DNA of 64,000 nt from Dokdonia sp. 4H-3-7-5 (GCF_000212355.1 NC_015496.1:1798001-1862000); one strand, 5' to 3'; shown: positions 6,797 to 16,915, numbered from the stretch's first letter. A program made the numbers and translations. Notes: a model not told the origin generated them from the letters alone.

Positions 6797-9298
6797 ATGA
6801 AAAATTTTATTACCTTTTTATTACTGTCATTTTCTTTAGTTGCTGTAGCACAGCGACCTGGAGGGGATCGACCAGATGTTGTTATTACTGGTACAGTAAT
6901 GGAGGCGGAGACTAACATACCTTTAGAGTATGCAACAGTATCATTTGCTACTGCAGATGGGAAAGTAGTAACGGGAGGAATTACAGACCCTTCTGGAAAA
7001 TACAGTATAGAAATACCAGCAGGTGTTTATGATGTTAAGTTTGAGTTCATCTCGTTTGAAACAAAGGTCCTTCCGGCTCAACGTCTTACTAAAGATACTA
7101 CACTGCCTACACAGACACTAGCTATAGATTCTCAATCTCTTGATGAAGTAATTGTGCGCTCAGAGACTACAGAAGTACAAGTGCGACTAGATAAAAAGAT
7201 ATATAATATAGGAAAAGATCTTACTACAAGCGGCGCAACAGTAAGTGATGCACTTAGTAATGTGCCATCAGTTACGGTAGATGTAGATGGAGCGATAGCC
7301 TTAAGAGGTAATGGTAATGTGCGCATTTTGATTAATGGAAGACCTTCGGCCATTGCAGGTTTTGGATCTGTAGACGCTCTAAGTCAACTACCAGCAGACG
7401 CCATCGAACGTGTAGAAGTGATTACATCACCATCTGCTCGATATGACGCAGAAGGTACAGCGGGTATACTCAACATCATACTTAAGAAAGAGAAAACATT
7501 AGGTCTTAATGGTTCTATACAGACTAATGTAGGTTACCCAGAACGTTATGGAATCACAGGGAATATAAACCTGAGAACGGATAAATTCAATATTTTTAAT
7601 ACCACAGGTTACAGTAAACGTACTTCTCCAGGCAACGCTGCAGCCGAGAATCAGTACTTTGTATCAGAAATAGGAGCAGATGGTGAGCAGAACTTTACAA
7701 GTGAGATAGACCGTATTCTTAGAGAGGATAGAGAGTTTGATAGAAACCGTGGAGGATTCAATACTAACCTAGGTATTGAATATTTTCTAACAGAAAAAAC
7801 ATCTGTAACGGCAAGTGGTTTTTTAAGATTAGGGGATAATGATTCTGGTACAGATAACTTAACAAATGAGTTTACACCAGATAATGAATTGACTGTATCA
7901 AGAACTAGACTTGAGCGCGAGAATGAAGAAGATATGACCTATCAATTCTCACTTAATTCTATTACAAAGTTTGATGAGTCTGGGCATGAGCTTACAGCTG
8001 CATTACAATATGCAAGAGATGAGGAAACAGAAACATCAATCATTACAGAGTTTAACTCTTTCCCAACTTTAGAAAATTTACCTACAGAAGCTATCACACA
8101 GATTGAAAATCAAAAGGAGTACTTAGCACAGGTAGACTATGTGCGCCCTATAGGAGAGACCGCTCAATTTGAGTTAGGGTATAGAGGAAATTTTGAAGAG
8201 ACAGAAACAGATTATACGCTATTAGAAGAAGATGTTGCGGGTGGTACTTTTATTAGAGATAACGGACTATCTAATATCTTTACCTATAAAGAAGATGTGC
8301 ATGCCTTCTATACACAGTATGGAGATAAGTTTGGTGATTTTTCTTTCTTAGCAGGTTTGCGTTATGAAAATACAAGACAGCAAGGAACTGTAGATGCAGT
8401 AATATCTGATGACAATCCACTAGGTACTAATCTTGATTTTGATAACCAAACAGATGGTTTATTCCCTACGTTAAATTTAACGTATGAGTTTAATGAGCGT
8501 GAGAATATCACGCTAGGTTTTAACAGGCGTATCAACAGACCAAGAGGTCGTTTTATTAATCCTTTCCCATCACGTTCAAGTGAAGCAAACATCTTTCAAG
8601 GAAATCCAGATCTTGTTCCATCATTTGCAAGTGCATATGATTTAGGATACTTAAAAAGATGGGATAAATTGACGTTGACTTCATCTGTGTATTACCAGTA
8701 TGAAACAGATTCTTTCGAGCGTATTCAAGAAGATACAGGATTAGTTACTGCAAACGGAGTGCCTATCATTAGAACGCTACCTATTAACCTAAGTACAAAC
8801 GAACGTTATGGAGCAGAGTTAGGTGTTTTATATAATCCTAATAAATGGTTAAGATTAAACTTAAGTGCAAATGCATTCTTGTTTGAAACTAATGGTTCTT
8901 TTAATGGAGTAGATTATGGTGCAAGTAACTTTAGCTTCTTCACAAGAGGAAGTGCAAAAGTGAGCTTGCCATATAAAATTGACTGGCAAACTAATATCTT
9001 TTATAGAGGTCCAAGCAATAACGCACAAACTGATACAGAAGGGTTCTTATTTACAAACTTAGCTTTTAGCAAAGACATACTCAATGATAACGCTACACTC
9101 GCTTTAAATGTAAGCGATGTATTTAACTCAAGTAAACGACAATCATTTACAACAACAGATTCTTTTACAAGTGACAGCGAGTTTCAATTTAGAGTTCGTT
9201 CAGTCAATCTAGCATTTACGTATAGATTTAATCAAAAGAAGAAGCGTGAACGTGGTAGCCGTGGAGGTGGAGAGGCAGATGATGACTTTGAAGGATAG
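6797..9298 (+). CDS. Outer-membrane beta-barrel receptor with carboxypeptidase-like N-terminal domain
   Basis: 833 residues. A signal peptide ends at VAVAQ near residue 18. A carboxypeptidase-regulatory-like beta sandwich follows (about 28-115, 'VVITGTVMEAETNIPLEYATVSF'), then a TonB-dependent plug (about 120-220, 'GNVRILINGRPSAIAGFG', 'IERVEVITSPSARYDAEGTAGILNIILKK') and a long barrel. The C-terminus is a basic, glycine-rich tail (KKKRERGSRGGG) instead of a terminal aromatic. This is the layout of the Bacteroidota 'outer membrane beta-barrel family' proteins that resemble TonB receptors. Ligand unknown, and no SusD-like partner is adjacent. It stands alone and converges on the next receptor across a shared terminator. 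Confidence 0.9.
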   Translation: MKNFITFLLLSFSLVAVAQRPGGDRPDVVITGTVMEAETNIPLEYATVSFATADGKVVTGGITDPSGKYSIEIPAGVYDVKFEFISFETKVLPAQRLTKDTTLPTQTLAIDSQSLDEVIVRSETTEVQVRLDKKIYNIGKDLTTSGATVSDALSNVPSVTVDVDGAIALRGNGNVRILINGRPSAIAGFGSVDALSQLPADAIERVEVITSPSARYDAEGTAGILNIILKKEKTLGLNGSIQTNVGYPERYGITGNINLRTDKFNIFNTTGYSKRTSPGNAAAENQYFVSEIGADGEQNFTSEIDRILREDREFDRNRGGFNTNLGIEYFLTEKTSVTASGFLRLGDNDSGTDNLTNEFTPDNELTVSRTRLERENEEDMTYQFSLNSITKFDESGHELTAALQYARDEETETSIITEFNSFPTLENLPTEAITQIENQKEYLAQVDYVRPIGETAQFELGYRGNFEETETDYTLLEEDVAGGTFIRDNGLSNIFTYKEDVHAFYTQYGDKFGDFSFLAGLRYENTRQQGTVDAVISDDNPLGTNLDFDNQTDGLFPTLNLTYEFNERENITLGFNRRINRPRGRFINPFPSRSSEANIFQGNPDLVPSFASAYDLGYLKRWDKLTLTSSVYYQYETDSFERIQEDTGLVTANGVPIIRTLPINLSTNERYGAELGVLYNPNKWLRLNLSANAFLFETNGSFNGVDYGASNFSFFTRGSAKVSLPYKIDWQTNIFYRGPSNNAQTDTEGFLFTNLAFSKDILNDNATLALNVSDVFNSSKRQSFTTTDSFTSDSEFQFRVRSVNLAFTYRFNQKKKRERGSRGGGEADDDFEG

Positions 9299-9306
9299 AC
9301 TTTTTA

Positions 9307-9320
9307 GCTTTCGCGAAAGC
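9307..9320. repeat. Palindrome copy 4
   Basis: Exact GCTTTCGCGAAAGC 8 bp after the receptor stop, just upstream of the bidirectional terminator. Confidence 0.95.
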
Positions 9321-9340
9321 GTAGCTACACAAATATAAAA

Positions 9341-9368
9341 GGTGGACGGTATAGCCGTCCACCTTTTT
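9341..9368. terminator. Bidirectional terminator between convergent receptor genes
   Basis: Nine-bp stem GGTGGACGG/CCGTCCACC (9341-9349, 9355-9363) with an A run before it and a T run after it, so it can serve both strands. Confidence 0.88.
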
Positions 9369-9398
9369 ACTTTTTTAAGAATTCTATAAATTTTCTTA

Positions 9399-11618
9399 TT
9401 AAAAAGAAACTGAAATTCTTCCTCGTAAATAGAAAGGAACACCCGGTGTAAAGTGAATTTCCTCTACAGACTGTGTTTCATTAAATAATCTACTTTCTGT
9501 AGCAAATTGAGTTTCATTCCATTCAGTGTCAAATAGATTTTCTATTACAATTCCGTACGTCCAGTTTTTTACTTTATAGTTAAGATTCATATCTGTAACA
9601 AAATAACCTTCTGCTACGATTGAGTTATCTTCATTTGCTGCTCTATCATCAATAAAACGGTAAGAAAGCGATCCAGAAAATGCACCTAGATTGTCTACAC
9701 TTATCCCTCCTACTGCTGTAAGGTCTGGTGCTAGTGGTATTAAATCTGCCCCATTAGGTTCATCTGTACTTCTAGCATACGTATAGTTTACATCTGAGTA
9801 TGCATATAACCAATCGTTAAACTGGTATCTAGCACCTAGCTCAACACCTACTCTGCGAGAGCGTCCACTAGGCTCTACAATTCCAGCATCACCTACATAC
9901 ACAAATTCTTGGTCTAGAAATAAGCTCCATAAGGCAGCATTAACCACAAGACGGTCGGCTGGTTTAATAATAGTACCTATATCAAAACCATAAGCTGCAG
10001 GTAAAATATCTTCACCTTCATTTGCTACAACTACGCGTGTGTCATTAGAGTGAAAGCCTATACCTGTTTTGAGGAAATATTGAAAGGTAGTAGACGGTGT
10101 GTAAATGACATTAAGCTTAGGGCTAAAGGCTACCTTATCTTCACTACGATTATCATATACAGGACTTAGCTCATTCACATAGTCAAACTTGAAATAGTCT
10201 AAACGTACAGACGGATTAATGTTCCAATCGCCTTTTTTAAATTCGGCATTAAAGTAACCAAAAGCATTAAGCTCATCCACATCACCTAAGGATAGATTTT
10301 CTAGTGTCTCACGACGATTCCTTGTACGTGATAACTCTACGTCATTTACGTCATCATATCTAAAACCAACACCAGTCTGATAATCTAGATTAAAACCAGC
10401 AACCTCTGTCTCCTTGCGTTCAAAAGAACTTTGAACACCCATTAATACACGGTCTTCGTGCTGTCTTATTTGATCACCGTTTACTGGATCTTCAAGAAAA
10501 AAAGTGAAGTTTGAATAAAGTTCAAAGTCATATTTTGATAAAAACGCATTGGTCTTAAAGGTGTCACTATCATTTAAGTTCTTTGTGTAGTTGAGAGAGA
10601 TATTACTTCTACTTGTAGTACCACCTTCGGTATCGTCTATTGCTCCAAAACGACCTATCAATCCCGCATCTACAGCTCTTTGAGGTATTTGGCCAGAGGC
10701 ATCCCATTTACTTTGAAAGTGTGATAATGTAATATCCAGCTCTTCCTCTCCAGGCTTGGCATAAATGTATTTACTCATCAAGTTAAGACGATTAAAGTTC
10801 TGTGGTGAGTCTACAGGTCCATCAGTAAGATATATTTCTGATGCGAAGTATAATGAGCTGTATTCTTTATTAAGTACTGGAAATAAACCTGATAAACGTT
10901 GTGTATTAAATTGGCCAACTTCAAGAGTAATTAAATTGTCTTCTATAACATCTTTGAGTTTTAAGTCTATATAACCTGCTGTTGCAAAGTTACCTTGCTG
11001 AGCATTAAAAGGACCTTTGCCAAATTCTATATTCTGTATGGTTTCTGGAATCACAAAGTGTAAATCTGAGTATCCTTGTCCGTGAGCGTGAGAAACCATA
11101 TTGACAGGAAGTCCATCTACACTAAGAGCGAGGTCTGTACCATGATCAATATCAAAACCACGTAAGAAAATTTGTTCTGCTTTTCCTCCACCTGCATGCT
11201 GTCCTATAATTAGTCCAGGCACTTTACGTAAAATTTCTTGGGAAGATTTTACAGGATTATTCTGAACGTCGATATCTACAATTCTACTTAATTGGTTTAC
11301 TTCAGATACAATCAGAACTTGGTCAAGTGAAAACGACTTAGGCTCAAGCTTAATTTGCAATTGTGTTTCACCTTCTGATAATACATAAAGAAAGGTTTCA
11401 TACCCTAAGCTAGAAAAATATAAAGAGTCACCTACTTTTGTTTTAGGAATGCTAAAGAAACCAGTAGCATTCGTGTGTGCATGCTGTCCCGATTCTTTAT
11501 TAAAAATATTTGCATTTTCTATTGGGCTAGCATTTTCATCTAGCACCACGCCTTTGATAGACTGGCCGTATAATGGGATAATGAGGAGCATCGTGATAAC
11601 TCCAAGAAAGAATTTCAT
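9399..11618 (-). CDS. TonB-dependent receptor, probable metal or metal-chelate uptake
   Basis: 739 residues. A signal peptide (LLIIPLYGQS) is followed by a carboxypeptidase-regulatory-like domain (about 20-95), a TonB plug (about 115-225, including FLRGFDIDHGTDLALSVDG) and a C-terminal barrel ending in RGRISVSF, a typical terminal aromatic. The plug holds a His-rich segment, VNMVSHAHGQGYSDLHFV, just where substrate would contact it. The upstream gene in the same direction encodes a histidine-rich exported protein. Together these suggest import of a transition metal or its chelate, but the specificity is inference. Genes of this kind are usually induced by metal shortage. I could not identify a Fur or Zur site. 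Confidence 0.88.
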   Translation of the reverse strand: MKFFLGVITMLLIIPLYGQSIKGVVLDENASPIENANIFNKESGQHAHTNATGFFSIPKTKVGDSLYFSSLGYETFLYVLSEGETQLQIKLEPKSFSLDQVLIVSEVNQLSRIVDIDVQNNPVKSSQEILRKVPGLIIGQHAGGGKAEQIFLRGFDIDHGTDLALSVDGLPVNMVSHAHGQGYSDLHFVIPETIQNIEFGKGPFNAQQGNFATAGYIDLKLKDVIEDNLITLEVGQFNTQRLSGLFPVLNKEYSSLYFASEIYLTDGPVDSPQNFNRLNLMSKYIYAKPGEEELDITLSHFQSKWDASGQIPQRAVDAGLIGRFGAIDDTEGGTTSRSNISLNYTKNLNDSDTFKTNAFLSKYDFELYSNFTFFLEDPVNGDQIRQHEDRVLMGVQSSFERKETEVAGFNLDYQTGVGFRYDDVNDVELSRTRNRRETLENLSLGDVDELNAFGYFNAEFKKGDWNINPSVRLDYFKFDYVNELSPVYDNRSEDKVAFSPKLNVIYTPSTTFQYFLKTGIGFHSNDTRVVVANEGEDILPAAYGFDIGTIIKPADRLVVNAALWSLFLDQEFVYVGDAGIVEPSGRSRRVGVELGARYQFNDWLYAYSDVNYTYARSTDEPNGADLIPLAPDLTAVGGISVDNLGAFSGSLSYRFIDDRAANEDNSIVAEGYFVTDMNLNYKVKNWTYGIVIENLFDTEWNETQFATESRLFNETQSVEEIHFTPGVPFYLRGRISVSF

Positions 11619-11712
11619 ATAATTATATTTGAGATTTGAATGTATTTGTGCGTGTTTATATGACTAGCCTAGTGATAGGCGAGTATAAAAACAGTATTCC
11701 TTAGTGAGAATA

Positions 11713-12096
11713 CTACAGTTGTGGAGGCTGTTTAAACAAATCTCTTTGTGAAGAATATTTTTTCTCTAGATACCACCAGTTATGTACTGTATCAGTAGAT
11801 GTAGTGCTTGCTAGAGTAGGGTAATAGGTTTGTGACAATTGTTTGTCTGTATTATACTTTTCATCGCTTTTAAAATGCTCTGGTTGCTGGTCATTACTAT
11901 TAAATACCAATTTTAGAAAAGTAAGAGCACGGTGGCTGTGATGTGTAGACACCTCATTACTGTGATGATGGGTAGTTATGGTTGCGTGTTGATGCGGCGG
12001 ATTATGATTATTATCTTGAACGATTGCGTGTTCAATATTGTGCGCAAGTTGGAAGACCACCTTTTTTATAGGTGATAGCAAGCAAAAGACCGCCAT
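11713..12096 (-). CDS. Histidine-rich exported protein upstream of the TonB receptor
   Basis: 127 residues from the first ATG. After a short hydrophobic N-terminus comes a His-rich region (HNIEHAIVQDNNHNPPHQHA, then THHHSNEVSTHHSH), a likely metal-binding patch. The rest is polar. The frame continues upstream of ATG 12096 without ATG, GTG or TTG as far as a stop. That upstream stretch reads as a good signal peptide (KTNHYIPSITKTIAFCMAVF), so a non-standard start such as CTG near 12145 is possible. It lies about 95 bp upstream of the receptor gene on the same strand. A periplasmic zinc or copper-binding accessory protein is the best guess. Confidence 0.6.
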   Translation of the reverse strand: MAVFCLLSPIKKVVFQLAHNIEHAIVQDNNHNPPHQHATITTHHHSNEVSTHHSHRALTFLKLVFNSNDQQPEHFKSDEKYNTDKQLSQTYYPTLASTTSTDTVHNWWYLEKKYSSQRDLFKQPPQL

Positions 12097-12420
12097 GCAA
12101 AAGGCGATAGTTTTGGTAATGGATGGTATGTAGTGGTTAGTTTTCAGTTTGTATGTGTGAATCTACTATAGAATTTACGGTAATATGACCTCGAGAGTTT
12201 CGTTTTAAGAATAGTTTAAGAAAAAAGGGTTGCGCTTTCGCGAAAGCATAAAAATATCTTTAACAAAACGCTAACATAAGTTAGTGTAACAGAAACTCTC
12301 AAAAACAGTCTATATAATACATTTTACAGCGTAAAAGCTAGCTTAGACATCGAGTACTCTTAACAAGAAATTCACAATATTTAAGTTGCTAAACGTTAAT
12401 ATTGTTATAAACTATTAACC
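12097..12420. other. Divergent intergenic region
   Basis: 324 bp between the minus-strand His-rich gene and the plus-strand export operon. It must hold promoters for both. It contains one palindrome copy at 12234, but I found no clear TAnnTTTG box on either strand and no recognisable operator. Confidence 0.6.
12234..12247. repeat. Palindrome copy 5
   Basis: Exact GCTTTCGCGAAAGC in the divergent intergenic region. The left flank is GGTTGC and the right arm ends CATAAA. Confidence 0.95.
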
Positions 12421-13122
12421 ATGATTGAAATACAAGGCCTTCACAAATCGTATCAGATGGGGAGCAACTCTCTTCACGTTCTTAAGGGTATAGACTTTTC
12501 TGTAAAAGAGGGAGAGCTAGTTTCAATTATGGGATCTTCTGGGTCTGGAAAATCTACGCTTTTAAACATACTGGGAATGCTTGATGAGGCAGATGAGGGT
12601 AATTATACGCTAGATAATGTCCCAATTAAAAACCTCAATGAAAAAATAGCAGCCCAATACCGTAATAAATTCTTAGGATTTATTTTTCAATCATTTAATC
12701 TTATTAATTATAAAAATGCACTTGATAATGTCTCAATGCCGTTATACTATCAAGGTATGAAGCGTGCAGAGCGTACAGATAGAGCCATGCATTATCTAGA
12801 AAAAGTAGGTCTTGCACAGTGGGCAACGCACTTGCCTAGTGAGATGTCTGGAGGGCAAAAGCAACGTGTTGCAATAGCGCGTGCACTAGCGAGTGACCCA
12901 AAAGTTTTACTAGCAGATGAGCCAACGGGAGCACTTGATACAAAGACATCTTATGAGGTGATGGATCTCATACAAGGAATTAATGATGAGGGCAAAACAA
13001 TCTTAATTGTTACCCACGAGCCAGATATCGCAGAGATGACTAAGCGCATCGTAAATCTAAAAGACGGTCGCATTATAGATGATACACTCGTAAATCAAGT
13101 AAAGGCAATCAATCATGTTTGA
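12421..13122 (+). CDS. ABC transporter ATP-binding protein (MacB/LolD type)
   Basis: 233 residues, the usual length for stand-alone MacB/LolD ATPases. Walker A is GSSGSGKS (residues 38-45), the Q loop is FQSFNL, the signature is MSGGQKQR (about 142), Walker B is VLLADEP and the switch His is in VTHEPD. This family powers mechanotransmission exporters and does not move substrate through the membrane itself. The stop overlaps the start of the first permease by 8 bp, showing translational coupling. It opens a six-gene export operon. Confidence 0.93.
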   Translation: MIEIQGLHKSYQMGSNSLHVLKGIDFSVKEGELVSIMGSSGSGKSTLLNILGMLDEADEGNYTLDNVPIKNLNEKIAAQYRNKFLGFIFQSFNLINYKNALDNVSMPLYYQGMKRAERTDRAMHYLEKVGLAQWATHLPSEMSGGQKQRVAIARALASDPKVLLADEPTGALDTKTSYEVMDLIQGINDEGKTILIVTHEPDIAEMTKRIVNLKDGRIIDDTLVNQVKAINHV

Positions 13123-14359
13123 TGTAGAGCGCTGGCAAGAGATTTTTGAGACCATAGGAAAAAACAAACTTCGTACGTTTCTTACTGGTCTATCTGTAGC
13201 TTCAGGGATTTTTATCCTAGTGATTTTATTAGGTTTTAGTACAGGTATTCAAAAAGGAGTAAAAACTCAATTTGCTCAAGACGCCGAAAGTCGTGTAAAT
13301 GTATGGACCGGTGTTACCACAAAGGAATATGCAGGTCTTAATCCTGGTAGGCGTATCCAGATGCATAATAGTGATTATGAAAATGTCAACACAAAGTTTG
13401 GTGAGGCCTTAGAGCATAAAACTGGATTATATAATATCTGGGGTGGCCAGGTAAACTATGGTAACGAGTCGGGTAATTATCGTATAGAAGGAGCAAACTA
13501 TGGACAGCAATTTATAGAAAACGCAACACTCTCTGCAGGTAGATTTCTTACTCAAAAGGACGAAGATGAAGGCATCAAAGTTGCGATTATAGGTCAGAAG
13601 GTAAAAAATGACCTCTTTAAAACTGCAGACCCTATAGGAGAAACCATAAAAATAAGTGGGATTAATTTCCTAGTAGCTGGAGTCTTTACAGATCCAGGAG
13701 GTGAGCGTGAGGAATCTAGAATTTTTATTCCGCTTAGTACAGCACAAAGAGTATTTAATGCTGGAGACAACCTGCGCTCTATGGCATTTACCGTAAAAAT
13801 GTCTGAAAATTTTGATGAGGCCGTTGCACTATCTGCAGCAGTGAGTCAAGGTATTGAAGATGAGATTAAGTCACGCTACCAGATAGCGCCAGATGATAGA
13901 AGCGCGGTGCGTGTAAATTATAATCTTGAAGAAGCACAAAAAATATATAGCCTTATAGACACCATACGCATGGTGTTTTGGTTTGTAGGCATAGGAACTA
14001 TTATCGCTGGAGTAGTAGGAGTAAGCAACATCATGCTCATTATCGTAAAAGAGCGCACTAAGGAAATTGGAGTGAGAAAGGCATTAGGCGCATTACCTAG
14101 TTCTATCATTGGGATGATACTACAAGAGTCTATTTTTATTACCGCAATCGCTGGATTTTTAGGTTTGTTTCTAGGCGTAGGTTTATTAGAACTTATAGGG
14201 CCACAAATAGATAGTGACTTTATTAAGTTTCCTCAAGTAGATTTTGTAACAGCAATTTCGACAGTGATTATATTAATAGTTGCGGGAGCACTAGCGGGTT
14301 ATATTCCAGCTAGAAGAGCAGCAAATATTAGACCTATAGAGGCGCTAAGAGACGAATAA
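13115..14359 (+). CDS. ABC transporter permease, MacB/FtsX type (first)
   Basis: 414 residues: an N-terminal helix (about 22-42), a large periplasmic MacB core domain (about 45-280) and three C-terminal helices of the FtsX domain (WFVGIGTIIAGVVGVSNIMLIIV, FITAIAGFLGLFLGVGLLELI, STVIILIVAGALAGYIPA). The 'VKERTKEIGVRKALGA' coupling helix that contacts the ATPase is clear. It pairs with the ATPase encoded just before it and with the second permease at 14462, probably as a heterodimer. Confidence 0.93.
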   Translation: MFDVERWQEIFETIGKNKLRTFLTGLSVASGIFILVILLGFSTGIQKGVKTQFAQDAESRVNVWTGVTTKEYAGLNPGRRIQMHNSDYENVNTKFGEALEHKTGLYNIWGGQVNYGNESGNYRIEGANYGQQFIENATLSAGRFLTQKDEDEGIKVAIIGQKVKNDLFKTADPIGETIKISGINFLVAGVFTDPGGEREESRIFIPLSTAQRVFNAGDNLRSMAFTVKMSENFDEAVALSAAVSQGIEDEIKSRYQIAPDDRSAVRVNYNLEEAQKIYSLIDTIRMVFWFVGIGTIIAGVVGVSNIMLIIVKERTKEIGVRKALGALPSSIIGMILQESIFITAIAGFLGLFLGVGLLELIGPQIDSDFIKFPQVDFVTAISTVIILIVAGALAGYIPARRAANIRPIEALRDE

Positions 14360-14370
14360 AATTAACTATC

Positions 14371-14388
14371 ACGCTTTCGCGAAAGCGT
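14371..14388. repeat. Palindrome copy 6 (18 bp)
   Basis: Exact 18-bp palindrome (16-bp core plus A/T) in the gap between the two permease genes, within an operon. Confidence 0.97.
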
Positions 14389-14461
14389 ACTCATAAAATA
14401 CTCCCGTTATAAAAGGAGGAACTAACGTTTAACTAAAAACACCTTCATAAGGTATAACAAG

Positions 14462-15721
14462 ATGTTTAGCAAAGACCGCTGGAATGAAATATTAGAAGCC
14501 CTCAATGCAAATAAGTTTCGCACGTTACTTACTGCATTTGGTGTATTCTGGGGAATCTTAATATTGGTATTGCTACTAGCACTAACCAATGGGCTTAAGA
14601 ATGGAGTTTCTGCAGATTTTGGTGATTTTGCGACAAACTCTATGTTTATGTGGTCGCAAGGAACATCTATATCATACAAAGGATTACCTAAGGGAAGAAG
14701 ATTTAGTTTTAAGCTTGAAGATGTCGAGGTGCTTAGAGAGAAGTATCCAGAGCTTAAATATATCTCACCCCGTAATCAACTTGGAGGATTTAATGGTGCA
14801 AACAATGTGACGCGCAATGAAAAAACAGGAGCTTTTAGTATCTACGGAGATTATCCAGAATTTATAAAACAGCAGCCTCAAGACATTACTTCTGGGCGTT
14901 ACATCTCATATTCTGACATTAATGAAAAACGCAAGATATGCGTCATAGGAGAAGATGTAGTGAAGGGGTTGTATGATAATGGAGAAGAAGTCCTTAATAC
15001 CTATATAAAAATAAATGGCGTTAACTTTCTAGTGGTAGGTACTTTTAAAAACCCAAAAAGTAGTGGAGATGCAGAGGAAGATGCAAATACTATTTTTGTG
15101 CCTTTTACCACATTTTCACAAGCTTTTAATAGAGGGGATTATGTAGGGTGGATGGCAATAACTGCTAGTGAAGATATAAATATTACAGACATTAAGGAGC
15201 AAGTATTTGCAACCATGAGAGAGCAGCGCTCTATCCACCCTGATGATAAACGAGCAATAGGTCACTTTGATTTATCAGAAGCATATGGTCGTGTGATGGG
15301 GCTATTCTCTATCCTCACTTTTGTAGGTTACTTTGTAGGGTCATTAGTGCTACTTTCAGGAGTGATAGGAATAAGTAATATTATGCTTATTGTGGTAAAA
15401 GAACGAACTAAAGAAATAGGAGTACGCAGAGCACTAGGAGCGACGCCATGGGAGATTAAATCTCAGATTTTACAAGAATCTTTAGTGCTTACTATTATCT
15501 CAGGAATGTCTGGTATCGCCGTTGCCGCTGGATTTATATGGGTGATGAATACCATTTTAGACCAAGTAGGAAAAGTAGATAATTTTGCAAATCCATCAGT
15601 AAATATAAATGTCATTTTTGTGGCGCTCGCTATTTTGATAGTTTCAGGATTACTAGCTGGATTTATTCCGGCTTCAAGGGCAATACAAATGAAGCCTATA
15701 GACGCATTAAGAATAGAATAA
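14462..15721 (+). CDS. ABC transporter permease, MacB/FtsX type (second)
   Basis: 419 residues with the same architecture as the preceding permease: N-terminal helix, periplasmic core (about 45-285), three C-terminal helices and the coupling segment VKERTKEIGVRRALGA. The two proteins align along their length but differ in sequence, so they are diverged paralogues and probably form a heterodimer on one ATPase dimer. A gap of about 100 bp with a palindrome copy separates the two genes. The adaptor gene starts 22 bp after the stop. Confidence 0.92.
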   Translation: MFSKDRWNEILEALNANKFRTLLTAFGVFWGILILVLLLALTNGLKNGVSADFGDFATNSMFMWSQGTSISYKGLPKGRRFSFKLEDVEVLREKYPELKYISPRNQLGGFNGANNVTRNEKTGAFSIYGDYPEFIKQQPQDITSGRYISYSDINEKRKICVIGEDVVKGLYDNGEEVLNTYIKINGVNFLVVGTFKNPKSSGDAEEDANTIFVPFTTFSQAFNRGDYVGWMAITASEDINITDIKEQVFATMREQRSIHPDDKRAIGHFDLSEAYGRVMGLFSILTFVGYFVGSLVLLSGVIGISNIMLIVVKERTKEIGVRRALGATPWEIKSQILQESLVLTIISGMSGIAVAAGFIWVMNTILDQVGKVDNFANPSVNINVIFVALAILIVSGLLAGFIPASRAIQMKPIDALRIE

Positions 15722-15743
15722 AACACAATCAACCTCTCATACC

Positions 15744-16913
15744 ATGAAACGCACAGGAACCATTATTACACTCATTGTAATCGTCATATTATTTGCAGTA
15801 GGCATCTGGTACATCTACACAAAAGATAAGCAAGACCCTATTGTTTACACTACAGAGCAAGCTTCTAGCCGCACTATTGTTAAGAAAACGGTGGCTACTG
15901 GAAGTATTGTTCCTAAGGAAGAAGTACTTATTAAGCCTAATGTGTCTGGAATCATTAAAGAGATTTATGTAGAGGCTGGAGATAATATCAAGGCAGGAGA
16001 TCTCATTGCTCAAATTGAGGTGGTGCCTAATGCATCATCACTTACAAATGCAAAGAATAATATTGCAGGTGCTCGCACGGGAGTTGAGACTGCAAAGCTT
16101 GCGCTAGCAAATCAAAAAAGTATTTATGACCGTCAGAAGGCGCTCTTTGATAAAGGAGTAATCTCTGCAAATGATTTTGATGGGATTCAGAATTCTTATA
16201 ATCAGGCGCAACAGCGCGTAAAGCAGGAGCAAGTCAATTTTACAAGCGCCTCTCAAAATTATGATATTATAAAAACGGGAACAACTAGCGGTCTTGGTAA
16301 TGCTGCTACTACTCAAATTAGATCTACTATTACTGGGATGATTCTTGACGTGCCGGTAAAAACAGGAAACCAAGTTATAGAAGCAAACAACTTTAATGAT
16401 GGAACTACGGTTGCAACACTAGCAGATGTAGATAAAATGATTTTTGAAGGAAAAGTGGATGAGAGTGAGGTAGGTAAAATAAAAGAAGATTTACCATTAG
16501 AAATCACCGTAGGAGCGATAGAAAATATGACTTTTAACGCGACTCTTGATTATATAGCACCTAAGGGCGTAGCCGAAAATGGAGCGATTCAATTTGAAAT
16601 TAAAGGAACATTAGATCGTACAAATTCAGATACATTTATTAGAGCTGGACTGAGTGCAAACGCTAGTATTATTCTTGAGAAAGCGACAGATGTTCTTTCT
16701 ATAAAAGAGGCACTTGTACAATATGATCCTAAGACTAAGAAGCCATTTGTAGAGGTCGCTACAGGCGATCAAGAGTTTGAACGTCGTGATATAGAAGTAG
16801 GTGTGAGTGATGGTATTTTTGTAGAAGTAAAGAGCGGAATCACAGCAGAAGATAATATCAAGGTGTGGAACCAGCTTAAAATCCCTACTGGATTTGGAGG
16901 AGGTAGAGGCTAG
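15744..16913 (+). CDS. Periplasmic adaptor (HlyD/MacA family), first
   Basis: 389 residues. An N-terminal membrane anchor (about 6-25) is followed by a first lipoyl half (IVPKEEVLIKPNVSGIIKEIYVEAGDNIKAGDLIAQIE), an alpha hairpin (about 100-165), a second lipoyl half and beta-barrel domains (VKTGNQVIEANNFN, 'IFEGKVDESEVGKIKEDLP'). The C-terminus is glycine-rich. Such adaptors bridge the MacB permease to the TolC outer-membrane channel. It belongs to the export operon, and a second adaptor is encoded after TolC. Confidence 0.9.
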   Translation: MKRTGTIITLIVIVILFAVGIWYIYTKDKQDPIVYTTEQASSRTIVKKTVATGSIVPKEEVLIKPNVSGIIKEIYVEAGDNIKAGDLIAQIEVVPNASSLTNAKNNIAGARTGVETAKLALANQKSIYDRQKALFDKGVISANDFDGIQNSYNQAQQRVKQEQVNFTSASQNYDIIKTGTTSGLGNAATTQIRSTITGMILDVPVKTGNQVIEANNFNDGTTVATLADVDKMIFEGKVDESEVGKIKEDLPLEITVGAIENMTFNATLDYIAPKGVAENGAIQFEIKGTLDRTNSDTFIRAGLSANASIILEKATDVLSIKEALVQYDPKTKKPFVEVATGDQEFERRDIEVGVSDGIFVEVKSGITAEDNIKVWNQLKIPTGFGGGRG

Positions 16914-16915
16914 AT

